Below the pieces are notes generated by a model. The model was given only the letters and a program-made list of their open reading frames with translations, had not been told where the DNA came from and did not search any database. This document shows positions 33,680-45,989 of a DNA stretch of 64,000 nucleotides, in pieces. The stretch lies in NCBI GenBank assembly GCA_016169945.1, contig JADLSH010000375.1:62001-126000 (forward strand), written 5' to 3'. The stretch's first letter is position 1; each line of letters begins with the position of its first letter. The DNA is from Trachythela sp. YZ-2020 (Eukaryota; Cnidaria; Anthozoa; Malacalcyonacea; Clavulariidae). Position numbers and translations under genes: made by a program.

Positions 33680-35277
33680 TTAGACCTGTGTTTTATCTGC
33701 ATTTTTCAGTTCTTTTCTTAAACCTTTTTTCTTCAAAGCCTTCTCCTTCAGTTTGTACTTGTTCACTATGTCTCTAGCATGTGAAAAGCTCCGAACCTGA
33801 ACATACAGTTTAATAAAGTTTTCCAGAGCAAGCTTGCTACATTCACTGGAGATTGGTGAATCCAAATCTGTAATAATGCTTTCCCAGAGACTTTTCACAG
33901 CAGGTGTTGCAAGAACCTGGTCTACAACTTTATCCGCAGGAACAGATAAATGAGCAGCCTTCTTAGATTTCAATTGTTGTCGAAATATTATTTCTGTTGT
34001 TTTAGCAATGTTTTTAACTGTTTCATTTGGGGCCCAAAGACCACCTCTCGACAAAGAGTCAATATATTCATCATCTTTGGTTTCAGCAAGTTTTAATGAC
34101 TGAAGCAGAGACTGCAACTCCTGACTACGAGTAGAATTCCAATGCTTGGAATTTTTACTTTTCCTGTAGAGCGATTGCAGGACGTAACCAGAGACATATG
34201 CTAGGGGACCAATTTCTTCTGGACTCAACTCAATTTCTTCTTTCTCCTTGAATAATATTAATAGACTGTTAATGGGAATGTTGAAGGCTATTTGTAGATA
34301 TAAATGCAAGTGTAAATTTTATAATCTTGAACGGCAGTGTAAGGAAGTAGAGATGATAACAAACAGCTGCAGATTGAGAGAGATTTAACTACTTGAAACA
34401 TTTCAAACTACTTTCAAGTAGTTGAATCTCTTGGAGCTGGAACACGTTTTGCACATTTTGGTTTGCTTGCAAGGTCAAAGTACCATTAAGCTGCAATGTG
34501 CCCTACTTTATTATTTTACTCTGTCTAATACCGGACGATTTTACATTGCATAAAAATGATATTCTATCATATATCTTACCTGATCTATTTGTTGCGTGTT
34601 GCTTGCATGCTTGTGATAGATGACCAACTTTTGTGGTAAATGGATTAGCAACACATTGATAGCATTTCGATTGACACTAGGCGTAAAGTAGACTTTCCAA
34701 TCTTTAACGATTTCCCCATAAAACATTGCTAACATCCTATCTTGGTTGAACTTTCTGCAAAACAAACCGAAAACCTTGGTAATGAACCTGAGAAAGGATT
34801 CACTGGGTTTCAAGTTGGCAATAGCGTCGAGAATTTCCTTTGGATAAATATTTTCTTCCCGCAATTTCTCGACAATTTCAGCAAGGATTTTTTTAATCAC
34901 GTCCATGTTTATAGGTGGATATTTGTTCACAGCCGCTGTTTTCTCTTCATGTTTACTTCGACGATGCCGGGTTAAACCACCCTTAGACTTGCAAACTTTC
35001 TGGCAGTCTAGACATGGAAAATGCTTTGCTCCTTCTACCTACATATATATATACAAGAAACAGACAGGTTAAACACGTGCCAATAGAGTTGTATTAGAAT
35101 ATAACAAATGATATAATTGTAACTTGCCTCAGTAATCGCGTCCAACACTTGCGCATCAATTTCTTCAGCGTTCGACTCGATGAGTTCTAAGGTTTCTGCG
35201 AACTCGTCAACTTCTAAATCTTCTTCAAAGAACTCTTCGCTCCCAAGACCTATATCTTCTTCGCTACCGGAGTCCAT
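33680..35277 (-). CDS. P-element accessory protein: C2H2 finger plus YVSGY domain
   Basis: Three exons, 35277-35128, 35038-34580 and 34246-33680, give an uninterrupted 391-residue frame, all introns in phase 0. Intron 1 has a GC-AG boundary (AG|GCAAGT), intron 2 GT-AG. The N-terminus is very acidic (DSGSEEDIG, EEFFEEDLE). Residues 59-80 are a C2H2 finger (CLDC..HRRSKH). Exon 3 has LAYVSGYVLQSLYRKSK, reminiscent of a C-terminal block I recall in some P and THAP9 transposases, then Lys-rich helices to the end. It is convergent with the transposase and wholly inside the TIRs. Unlike the transposase it is unbroken. Its role is unknown; DNA binding and regulation of transposition are reasonable guesses. 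Confidence 0.7.
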
Positions 35278-35504
35278 TTTGTCCAAAATAGTCGCGACAA
35301 ACTGAATATTTTCTAGTTTTCTCACTCAAGTGTCGAATTACTCAAATAGCCATAGTAACAAATGTCACTCATATCCAGCAAGCTGTGCACTCGGATTACA
35401 ACCGGAAGTATCGCGCAACATCACGACCAGTCACGACTCTAAGCCTTTGAAGTTTGCCGGCCTTCCTAACCATGTTTAGTATTTCTATTAACTATGATTT
35501 ATCC

Positions 35505-35832
35505 CCATATTCTGCTTATAAGATTATATATTAATAATGAACAGAATATATGGGTGTTTAGGTATAGCATCTTCAATTCGCTAAGGTTTATTGTGTTTTT
35601 AGCTATTGTGAATTACGGTTGAGCACTAGTGGATTATTTAATGTGATCTGGTTGCCAGAAAAGACATGCCTCGCAACTATTTTGGTTCAATTATCTTATA
35701 TTTAGTGTTAGTTTATCTCATAGCAATAGACTTCCGGTTATTATTCGCATACGAGCAATGGATCAGTCAACTGCTAAATCGGGTACTCCAAACCAAACAA
35801 GCGCTTAGTTGAACACGAATAGTTAATGCAAC
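35505..35832. other. Gene-free flank
   Basis: No supported features between the P element and the next MITE. Confidence 0.4.
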
Positions 35833-35840
35833 AGTGCACA

Positions 35841-36303
35841 CAGGGCCGTCCTCAGAACATTTTTCAGGGGGGGTGTAAGGTCCTTTCAACCGACTGCCAA
35901 ACGAACTTGTACCGACTACAGCCTGTAGTTTGCGCTCATTTCTTGGTCGGGACCGTTTGCCAATAATTCTTTCTTTAGTTCCATAAAATTCTTTTTTTTT
36001 ATTGTCGACGGGGGGTTTAAAAAAAATTTTCCGGACTATAAACATTTTTATAATGCTATTTAACCACTTGAAACTTTAAAATTAAGATAAATAAATTTGT
36101 TCCTGCCTATAAATTTACTTTTTAAAAACAAAAATTTCGTTTTTCTATTCCTGGTTGTGCAGGCACAATTTCCGTTTTATGTGTTAGTCATCAAAAATAT
36201 TTTTTTGTGCCGACTCAAATCGCACTTCTGCCGACTGAATCTCCAAATACAATTTCTGGGGGGGTGTGACACCCCCCCAAACCCCCCCGTAGGGACGGCC
36301 CTG
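35841..36303. mobile_element. hAT MITE, 463 bp
   Basis: Termini CAGGGCCGTCC at both ends (inverted), perfect 8-bp TSD AGTGCACA at 35833-35840 and 36304-36311. G/C runs near both ends resemble the MITE at 29858-30238. ORFs inside are incidental. Confidence 0.88.
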
Positions 36304-37540
36304 AGTGCACATCTATCTAGAGCAGAATTCTCAGATACATTTGCCCGATTATGGGTGGTTCAACTGATATGGTCCGTGGTGATGCAAGTGAGCTGGTGCA
36401 CTTTGGATATATTTTAGAATTTAGAGCATGTAATTAATGTTTTTCTGAAATTATTATCAACAATTCTACATTCGTTCTTGGGTCAAACAAACGCTAATCG
36501 TATGCGCAAGATATGCTAATAAGCTAATTTTCCGGATTAGACGATTGCCATCAAACTACAGTAGCATTGGTTAACACATCGGTTGACACCATATAGAAAT
36601 GAAATATCGAGCAACTAAAAAGCTTTTAAAAACAAAACAAGGGTAAAAAATAATATTTTGAGAATGTCTAACAAAGTGTTTGCGAGTCATTAAAGGGTTT
36701 AAAGGTGATTAAGCCAAGTTTTGGGACGATTGACACTTTTTCTATATAGATATATCTGATATATTATCATGATTTCTAGAGTTGCGTGTCAATATGTCGA
36801 TACACTTTATACAATTTTATATACTTTGTGATTTAGTAGAACCCGTAATATATATCAATACACGCTCCCTAAACACTTTCGTTTAGTAGCCAATGTTCCA
36901 AAAATGATCGAAGTTTATTAATATAATAGGTATTTGGGGCATATGTCCCAACATATTTGAAAAGGATTGTAGTGATTGTGTCATTACACACATCAGAAGT
37001 GATATTAAATATACTTGTAGAAGATGTGTTGATTTGGTCTATGGTGTAGTCTGTCTACAGCTGGAAATTCTTGCGTATTTACGCCTTTGAACAATTGAAA
37101 CTAGTCTTGCACGATGACGTCAGCGTCATTCTGTTTTTTTCCAAAGTTGTCATTTGTTCGTATGGTATTTGTTTACTCACATTTGTTTTGATCGTGATTG
37201 TCTCCTACTAGACACAGTTGTGTGGCTCATGCGTGATTTTTCTCAACTTTGTATTTGCATGCTACCTCCGTATACCAAACTGTCAATATTGCCTTTACAT
37301 CGACAAAAGCGTCTTAAATTACGCGAGAATGTGCGCCTCTGACTGTTATTGCGCCCGCAAGGTAAATAGTACTGCGGGTTAGAGCTATATAATATTGAAC
37401 GTTTTTTTTAGAAGGAAATTTCGAGTGATAATGTATTATTGGTGCTGAATAAGAAAATACATATCGCTTTTGAAGTCCTGTTTTCCCACTCATAGATAAT
37501 TTTATTTTTTTCACAATTACTGGAGCATATCATTATTCAC
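36304..37540. other. Gene-free stretch
   Basis: No coding region supported. A CRE-like TGACGTCA lies at 37115-37122, without an attached gene. Confidence 0.4.
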
Positions 37541-37643
37541 GCATAGCCTCGACTTCATTCTTTTGAAACCAGACAGAAATTTCAAACATTACGCAAGACT
37601 TAATAAAATTCAAAGAAATAAAAGAATGAAGTCGAGGCTATGC
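37541..37643. repeat. Hairpin repeat with 23-bp stem
   Basis: GCATAGCCTCGACTTCATTC pairs with GAATGAAGTCGAGGCTATGC across about 55 bp. Probably a small fold-back element. Confidence 0.6.
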
Positions 37644-37799
37644 GCATGGACGCAGGAACGATGAGAGGGCAAGGGGGGCATATTTCCATCGAAGGGCACT
37701 TTTCCATAATCACGTCTCTGATTTGTAGAAAAATAAGGGGGTCTGGGGGTCCTCCCCCAGAAAGATTTGATAGTTTTGAAGCTCGGTGACTGCATTTCT

Positions 37800-38290
37800 G
37801 GATTTATAGATAGATGATAAATAGATAGTTTTATTTAAAAATTTCATGGCAGCCAGAAGGCTGAATTCCGTAATTACTATTTACATATAAAAAATATATT
37901 AAAATATAATATTACAACGTTGAAAGTAATAATAAGTTAATTATTCAAAATAAATGTTGATATTAAAATACTAGAAATTACTATCGCAATTGAAGTGCTG
38001 CCTTGGGTTATGCAAACAGCTGAAAAAATTGTCAGATGTGAGTCAAAATATTAACAGTCTGTTGATTCTGCCCATGTTTCCAAAACTGATTTTTGATACA
38101 CTTTTTTTTTAAATTCTCTTTTCTTTGCCGTGCAAACAAAGGCAATGTGGAATCATCCAAGTTGAGCATCCTATCTTCTTGCAAAACTTTGTCGTAAACC
38201 ATGCAATATAGACCTTGCCATTTACCCAACGGCCTTGTTTTTATGTGCGCCTGTTGCACTACAAGAGGCAAAAATGAGAACAAGGACATT
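37800..38290 (-). mobile_element. Possible LINE 3' tail plus an unidentified ORF
   Basis: 37805-37880 (GATAGATGATAAATAGATAG, then CATGGCAGCCAGAAGGCTGAAT) matches the LINE 3' end at 5869-5935 (CATGGCAGCCTACAAAGGCTGAAT). A minus ORF at 38289-38032 encodes 85 codons with no recognised domain; it may be host DNA or a decayed part of the LINE. Confidence 0.4.
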
Positions 38291-39300
38291 GGGTACTACT
38301 GTATGGAGTACTGACACATGCAATAAACGGTAAGGTCTATTACAGTGAATAAGTTTTGTTATATATTCGCACTGACAGAGCTTATCAATCCAGAAAGCTT
38401 TGCTAAATATTTTACATTTTCCATCTATGACATCTTGTCACTTGTTCGCATGAAAGATTACTCCAAGGATGATCTGCACTGACTGTTTCACAGTCAGTAT
38501 TGACAGCAAGAAAATCAATTTGTTAAGTGCAGCGCAAGAAAGTAAATTTGTTGACCAACCTATTAACAGAGATAATAACAGAAATAAAAACGATGTTTGT
38601 CAATATTCATCATGTTTGTCATCATTTAGCATGTATTCTACATTGAAGTTAAATCAGACATTTAACATTTTGATTATTCAACATCTATAAGAAGTTGAAT
38701 GTTTGACAAGCGTTGCACATTAACAGAAGAAGTTTTATATCGGCAGTGATAAAGACATAGTATGAAATGTCCCCTAATATTAATTAACATAATTTATATC
38801 ACTCCTTGGCATAGCCGGACAAGGACACAGTACCAGATTTACTGTACAGTCAGTTTTGGTTCAAAGAATAGCTCTATGCCCTGAATCAGATCTGAACAGC
38901 AATACCTGTACTGTCGTCTCTTTCTATCCATACCGAAGGGTGATGTAAATAATGTAATTAATATTGGCTTACATTTCATGCACTTTTATCACTGCCTATA
39001 TTCACTGAACTTCTTGTATTCATGTGTTGATTCATTTTGAACATATTATCAATTTCTGATGTTGAATAATTCAAATGTTTAATATCCGAGTTAAGTAATT
39101 AAATGGTAAAAACAAATGGAATAATCAACAATATGCTCAATATCAGAATTGCTTTCAATGACGATATAAATATGTAGTATGATATAAATAATGCTACAGT
39201 AAATATGAGGCCATACTTGAATAGGATTAGCCGCCTTTAATTATAGGAATCAACATGTTCAATGTTCAATTTAACTTCAATGACTAAAGTATATATGCTT
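38291..39300. other. Gene-free AT-rich stretch
   Basis: Short ORFs only (for example 38469-38690), none with a domain. Confidence 0.4.
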
Positions 39301-39310
39301 TGTATACATC

Positions 39311-39463
39311 CAGTGGCGAAGCCAGCCTGACAATTTGGTCATGCTATGCAAATATTTCCGTGTTCATAGACTGTGAAAACAATCAATTTCTAAAGAAATG
39401 AATAATGATAATGATTTAAAATTTGCATTGCATGACCAAATTGTCAGGCTGGCTTCGCTACTG
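39311..39463. mobile_element. hAT-type MITE, 153 bp
   Basis: CAGTGGCGAAGCCAGCCTGA and CAGTAGCGAAGCCAGCCTGA (right, read inward) are inverted ends of about 34 bp, flanked by a perfect 8-bp TSD TATACATC at 39303-39310 and 39464-39471. Another partial copy is at 20035-20140. Confidence 0.9.
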
Positions 39464-39471
39464 TATACATC

Positions 39472-41983
39472 TACAGTATACAAAACTATACAAAAGTAAA
39501 AAACGGTGTCTCTAAGAGCATGTCGATTAAGAGGTCGATTAAATACTTGTTTCCGAAGATTTGTAACATTTGTTAATATTTTCTTCCGAAGGTGAGATTC
39601 AATGGTTTCAATTCGGATTGTTTCGGAGGGAATTATGCAATAAATTGCGACGTCACAAAACGTCATCAATCTATTGTTTTACCATCAATCTATTGTTTGT
39701 TGCCTTATTTTTAATGATGATGAACGCTGAACAGATTCGAGAGCGATATCGCTGACTCGCTGTTTTCCGTTTTCGCAATTCCGCAGTATTCACTACTATT
39801 CACTCACATTAGCTGGAAAATATACATATTTGTGGCTAAATACAGTATTTGGTAATTTAAAGATATTGTCTCCTTCGCCGAAAGAAAAGAAATTTCGAAA
39901 GGTCTATAGCGAATTGAGTAGAATAAATGGCAATAATAGTAATTTATTCTTGCCGTATTTAATAGGTCAAATACAATTATAAAATGACCTGTCTCGACTA
40001 AGATCTTCTGTTTGGCATTTCTTCGTGATGGTGTAGTCTATTTGGTATTGGTAAGCTATAATACTTCTACAATAGTTATTTAGATGCTCGGGATAGTATA
40101 TGTGACTATGTACTCCGTTCATATATCTAGAAACTTGGTGTTAAACTGCAGTACTAATTTAAACTTCAGTGCTGATTTAAACTGCAGCACTCAGATGCTA
40201 AACTGCAGTACTGATTTAAGTGCTCTAGTCTAGAAGTTACTGACATGTATATTTTTGAACTGCATGAAAGATAATAAATACTGTTGATCCCAACGTTTGG
40301 AATAGGGATTCTATGCTGCTATTAATGTCATTCAAGCAAAACCCTTTCTTAAATCCTCCCAACACTGCACCAGCGGCGTAACTAAAATGCACGCCAACAA
40401 TTAAGCATCAAATATAACAACTTTGAAGGTTATATATTCTAAGCATTTTGTTCAACAGCATTTAATATCTGTCATGCAGAATTGCAGATCAAAATCAGCC
40501 TTTACTACACTGCACAAAGCATTAATTGTCTCCCAGATTATCCAGATACTATCATATAATATAGAAACCTAAATCAACCCGTTATAAAGATGCTATGCAT
40601 TGCCAGAAGCTCTACTTTCTTATTTTACTCTGTCTAAAGTACGCTAGATGCTGTTATTTGTAAACTGGAGGCTCTAACTCACTAATCGCTAACCAAACTA
40701 TGTGCCGACGGCTTTCACTGTTTGAGCTACATTGCTCCCCAATACATGTGCCAGCTCTGTTGTTACTAGCTCTGTCTCACACCAAAACTAGGTGAATTTA
40801 CTCAATGATTTGCATATTCACAGGTTTGAAAATTGATTTATAATCTAGGACCTGTGTAGGAGTTTGTATGCGTTTCATTTACCACAGGAAATCTCAACTG
40901 TTTTAGGGTAAAATGACCATGGTGGTCAACATGGCATATGTGCCAAAACCTGAATCCGGGACGAAAGTCCTGAAAATGACCCCGCCCTGAAACGGCAGTG
41001 CCGACATAGCTCTAACTTCCGAAGAGCAGAAGCGACAGCCTTTCTGAAGTGCTTATAGTGTTTAGAAGGTTGCTTTTAGGGGTGGTTATTGGAAGGAAAA
41101 ATGTGTCTAAGTATAATATTTTACAAGAAAATGACCATGCACCACCCCAGGTCAACTGCTAATTATCCATGAAATAACTAATATACCTGGCAGAGATTAC
41201 ATTTTCTTATTTCCTAACAATTTTTATCATGGGATGAAAAACTATGCTTAATTTAATATAATTATTGTAGATTTCATAGGGATTGACATTGTTTTGTTTA
41301 AATATAATACATTTTATTTGACTTACCCCCCACCAAAACACGATTTCAGCCATATTTTGCCGTCTTTTTTGCTTTTTATCGCCGAGTCTCGCAAGTATCA
41401 TCCAATTGTTGTACTTTTACATAATGATAGATGGCTAAAGAAGATTTCAACCAAGTTTCGTCAAGTTTTGAATCAGTGCAGTGTATTTTATCTACGATAT
41501 TGTGTCCTTCGATATTTCGTCAAATATGCGGCCATTGCAATGCCTCGCCGCTTCTCTTCCCGATAAATGCCACTTCTTCGTCTTCATATGTATTTAGATT
41601 ACAGTATCCAAGAGTACTTCATTGTAGAATAGTCCCAATCGAAAAATTGAAAACATTAGTTGCACTTGAAAGGAAAAACCTCCCATAACACATTTAGGAT
41701 CAGAATAAAAGACAATAATAGGTGAATTAATAAGTGATAACACAGACTGTAGAACTTGTGTCCAGTCGCGTAGGAACCGGGGGGAGGGCACAGGAAGCAC
41801 GTGCCTCTCCCAAGGTTTCTAACAGAAGAGCTGCCCTTAAAGGAGAAGTCAGAGTTCAGGACAACTTGGGCTCAAATGAAAGATTATATAATGCTTACTA
41901 TGCACACAAAATCTCACATCTCCCCGTTAAATCCAAGTCGAGAAATATGCTAACATTTGCATATAACGCAGCCGCCATATATA
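39472..41983. other. Gene-poor stretch
   Basis: No supported coding region. Short ORFs at 41294-41690 lack domains. The only notable structure is the short repeat at 40140-40225. Confidence 0.4.
40140..40225 (+). repeat. Degenerate short tandem repeat
   Basis: Variants of TTAAACTGCAGTACTGATT recur four times at irregular spacing. Confidence 0.55.
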
Positions 41984-42298
41984 CAGGGTGTATAAAAAAA
42001 AGGTAATCCAACTTTGACTGGTTGCTGTATGTCAAATACTGGGTTAAATTAACCCATTTGAGCTCAACTGGACCTTTTGGGAATTAAATTTTCTTCGATT
42101 TGCGCGGGTTAATTCCCATCGGTGGAAGAATGCAATTTCGACAAACACTTTTAACAGACAAGTACTCGGTCAAGAAAAGTATCATTGGAAAGCTAAAGAG
42201 TTGTTCTTTCGTTCTAGATAAAAATTAAATCACTTAAGCCAGTATTTGACGCACAGCAACGAGTCAAAGTTGGATTACCTTTTTTTAATACACCCTTG
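41984..42298. mobile_element. MITE with about 55-bp TIRs
   Basis: CAGGGTGTATAAAAAAAAGG on the left and CAAGGGTGTATTAAAAAAAG from the right, both followed by TAATCCAACTTTGAC and CAAATACTGG. It lies just upstream of the P2X7-type pseudogene. The TSD is not clear and the superfamily is unassigned. Confidence 0.75.
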
Positions 42299-42330
42299 CG
42301 AACCTGCGATCACGCAGCGGTTTTCCATCG

Positions 42331-42338
42331 TGACGTCA
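42331..42338 (+). promoter_or_regulatory. CRE-like TGACGTCA
   Basis: Perfect CREB/ATF palindrome 118 bp upstream of the ATG of the P2X7-type pseudogene, followed by TTGCGCGGAAG. Consistent with a former promoter. Confidence 0.35.
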
Positions 42339-42455
42339 TTGCGCGGAAGAGAATGCGGTAGAGGCTTTCTTTAATACACATTGGTATTGATACACAGGCG
42401 AAATAGATATTTACAAAACAAAGAGAGAATTGGGAAATATAACTATTAAAGAGAA

Positions 42456-44946
42456 ATGGATTCCTCAAATGAATCTTCAAGCGATCGTTCTGGAAATAGT
42501 GAATTCAGTTATAGCGGAGAAGATTTTAACGTCGAAGGAGACGTAAACATGATTCAACCTTACGCGTTTGAGCCGGTCGAAACAGATTCTAGTGGCGACA
42601 ATGTAGATTCAGAGGAAATGGCTTCGGAATCTACTTCAAATTCTGAAAATACCACCAGACTTCAGGACACAAACATTTATTATTTACACAATTATTTATA
42701 GTATCATAACAATCTACGTGGCAATTTACACGGATTGCCTTTTCAAAAATAGGTCACAGCTAGCTTATACTTTTAATGAACATATTTTGCCTTAAAATGG
42801 TCAATTCAAATACTATACAACCTATGCTAAAGTCAAACAATTAAACTCGATCATGACTTTTTACATGTAATAAAAGTCTTTAATAATAAAAGTCTTTATT
42901 GAAATACTCAAAACAAACGTCTGAGTTTACATGTGAGAATATATACTACAATATGGTTATTACAAAATTATTTACATCAATTATAAAATTACGAAGGTTA
43001 TAATATATACAAATATGAACAGTTTATATAAAATTGAAAATACATCTATTTATAACAACTCTCAGTTTTAACAATAGGTAGTTCAAAGTCATGACCTCTC
43101 CGTCTTAGAGGTCGATTTATCTTGTTAGGTAAAAGGATGTGTAAAGCATTATTATCATCACTTGTAATTTTGTCTCTGTTCGATATTATTGCTTTAAATC
43201 TGATCGGTTGCTGGTATACCCGTTTCTGTGAGCACGATTTATAAACTTATCAATCTGACTTACATATTTGTGGTAAGATGCTCCGCGCCAAACTTCAACT
43301 GCAAAGGTGAAATTACAAGACTTATGAAAAGAAGATCTAATTGTTGCGTAGAGAACCCGTAATGTTTACAGACTCTTAAAATATACATTCTACTACTAGC
43401 TTTCTTCATCATTTCATCGAAATGTTTATCCCATTTTCCTGGTATTTCTTCAATCGTGACACCCAGTATTTTGAGCCAATCTTTTCGTATTATGAATGGA
43501 ATGTGGTCCGGTAAGGGAGCAGACACTCTTCCGCGAACAATTATTTCATAAGTTTTCTTCATATTTAAAGACATTCTATTTTCGTTTGACCATAGTTTCA
43601 TATTTTCCACTTCATCTCCAGCTGAATCTTCGTGGTCATAAACTGGTGCTATTATTGTAACATCATCGGCAAATTTAGATAAATCATCAGAGGGATTCAC
43701 CGCCTTGATATCATTGACCATTATAGAAAACATTACAGGTCCTAGTACAGTCCCCTGAGGTACGCCACGATTAATGTCTAAAAATTCAGTTGAGACACCA
43801 TCAACTTTTACTCTCTGTTTGCGGTTTTTCAGGAAATCAATCATCCAGTTTATAATATATGGATTAATAGGTATTTTCTTGATTTTATTAAATAGAATGT
43901 CATGAGGGACACTGTCAAATGCCTTACTAAAGTCAAATGAGATTACTCTAACTGATTTAGCACCTTCGTCAAGACATTTTAACCACATATGTTGATTTTT
44001 TATTAGAGCCATGGTAGAATTGTGCCCCTTTTTATAAGCAAGCTGATCGGCCCCAATATAATTATACACAGCATCAGCGACTTCACTTTCATAAACACAT
44101 CTCTCAAACAGGCGCATAATAATATCTGTTAATGAGATAGGTCTAAGTTGGGTACAGGAATTGATTGAGTTTTCTTTTGGGCTTGGTATCACATCAGCTC
44201 TTTTCCAAACATTCGGAATCTTCCCACTCTTCAGAGAAGTATTAAATATTCTCGTTATAACAGGAGTCAATGTCACCGCATATACGTCTTCCAAAACCAA
44301 TACGGTAAATCATCTGGACCTGAAGTTGTGCGTTTCAATTTCCGCAAAAAATTATACACCGTGTCTAATGAGAGCGAGGGAATTCTAGTGTTCTTAGGAA
44401 TCAACAGCAACTGGGGAGCAGAATAATTGGAATCAGTATTTATACCTTGAAAGTAGGTGTTTATTACACTTGGCTCTATTATAGAACTAACCAGTAAAGT
44501 GTTTCCTTTTCTTCCAGTCATACTGTTGACTCTAGGTGCCTTTGTACTCACTGTCAAATAATGGATAGGGAAGAGGAAAGTGTTTGCTGCCAGGAAATCC
44601 CAGCATGTGTTAATATAAACCAAGAAGTAGCACAAATTGAGCAGATACCCGTCCCAGAATGTTTAACTGATAATCCTGCATTTCAGTATATATATCTGAA
44701 TAATTGGGCCTTGCGGCTTGCTTGGAGCCATTACCGGCAGCATTATGGTGTAAAGGCATTCTAAGGGCCTGAGCACAAAAACTAAAGACATGTTGCTTAC
44801 AGGCGGTTTGTTAGGTGGTGTTGGGATGTGTTAGGCTAAGAGATAAGAGTCCCTTTGCCATCCTGTGTGGTTAGTTGCATTCGAGCACATTTCCCACCAC
44901 CAGGTTTAGAAGAGGACTTTGTTTTTGAAGGTTCTAAATTTGCAGA
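42456..44946 (+). pseudogene. P2X7-type zinc-binding-domain protein, split by a LINE
   Basis: The 5' part (42456-42700) has an acidic Ser-rich start and IQPYAFEP, followed by more acidic Ser-rich sequence. After the LINE, at about 44540, the frame continues with CTHCQIM, EEESVCCQEIPAC, CLTDNPAFQYIYLN and WSHYRQHYG, then RHVAYRRFVRWCWDVLG and VPLPSCVVSCIRAHFP. These Cys-rich blocks are those of the P2X purinoceptor 7 intracellular (zinc-binding) domain, found in many stand-alone invertebrate proteins. Three in-frame TAA codons (after VKAF, HKN and DVLG) and the LINE insertion make it dead. No ion channel segment is present. Confidence 0.7.
42870..44550 (-). mobile_element. LINE with reverse transcriptase, 5'-truncated
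   Basis: The minus-strand frame 44300-43260 has the polymerase blocks PISLTDI, QLAYKKGHNSTMALI, VISFDFSKAFDSVPH, NRGVPQGTVLGP and KFADDVTII, with the catalytic FADD intact. The preceding frame (44560-44300) holds the upstream finger region ending TSGPDDLPYWFWK; one frameshift separates them near 44290. The C-terminal region (LRRRGHDFELP, about 43120) continues with stops. The 3' end is marked by two copies of AATAAAAGTCTTTA at about 42870-42900. No endonuclease: truncated on insertion. Confidence 0.85.
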
Positions 44947-44949
44947 TGA

Positions 44950-45855
44950 GTAGATAAATATGTTGTAGGTGTTTTATTCAGTTACTAAATGAAGATTTTT
45001 TGCTTTTTATATATTATTGTACTATTGTTATTTGGCTTCCTATATTTTCTCCTTCTTCTACTGTGTCATACAATATTTGTTTAATTATAATTATTTGTAA
45101 GATAATTATAATGACACTTGCCCAGGGTAACATTACACTATCGTTGTATTGTGCCTTTTATTGGCTGCATTTAACAGTTTCTTTTGTGTCATAACAGTAA
45201 GTTTTCTTCATTCATTAGGAGACCTTTATCCAATTGGATGCCAATTCAATAGATAGTAAAATGGCAAAGTATGGTCCATTATGGCTAAATTGTCTTACAA
45301 GATACATCGGTAGATAGTATGCTTAACCCAATAACATCCAGCATTTCCCCTTGGGTAAAATCACCTGGCATGATTAGACAAAGTAAAATAACGAAGTAGG
45401 GTCATTGCGCCTTAATGGGTTAACCTACTTAGTTTGTTTTGATTAAATCCATCTGATTGGTTTATTTTTTATCACGTGATCGCTTTTGTAGTCACATAAA
45501 AGCACATGTTTCCCCCCGACCCATGCTACTAACTTCCAGACCAAGGGCCTTCGCTCGAAACATCAAAGTTCTTATTGTATTTTTCAGGTAGTTTTATATA
45601 TCATACTCAACTGCTGAATCTAACGAACTTATTCCAACATGCTTCAAGAAAATGCTTATGTCTTTCCCATCCGTTATCTGTGTGCTGTTAGAACCTCCTC
45701 TTTGATTGACCTTGGTATTGGTGCAATGTTCTTTGGAATATTCGCTGGCATTAGTGATTTGCTTTCATCATCGCTCTTGTCATCCTTGAATGAAAACACA
45801 TCCTACATCAAGTTTTGAACGAAAGAAAAGGACTTTCTAGCCGACATCGATTTTG
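44950..45855. other. Gene-free stretch
   Basis: No supported coding region. Confidence 0.4.
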
Positions 45856-45989
45856 CTACCCATTTCTTTCGGCCCTTTGGAAAACCACCTTGTACCTCTT
45901 TTCCCCTTGTGTTTTCCATTTCATAACTGTTGCTTGCTTTCTGCCAGTGTTACAGTTGTGGTCAATCACTGCCAGTTGGGTTCTGGCCA

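Larger units (their letters stand above)
28290..35496. mobile_element. P-type (THAP9-like) DNA transposon, 7.2 kb, two convergent genes
   Basis: The 40-bp TIRs (CATAGTTAATAGAAATACTA...GGAAGGCCGG) are identical at 28290-28329 and 35457-35496. The flanking direct repeat is ATTTATC (7 bp), followed on the right by C; read as 8 bp it is ATTTATCC with the left C shared with the TIR. The plus strand carries a THAP-domain transposase, the minus strand a C2H2 gene in convergent orientation. Later insertions are a hAT MITE at 29858-30238 and MITEs at 32071-32312 and 33337-33493. Identical TIRs suggest relatively recent activity. Confidence 0.9.

Noticed and set aside
40960..41000. Hammerhead ribozyme core (GGGACGAAAGTCC near CTGA)
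   Set aside because: CTGAUGA is not present and the helices cannot be arranged around the core.
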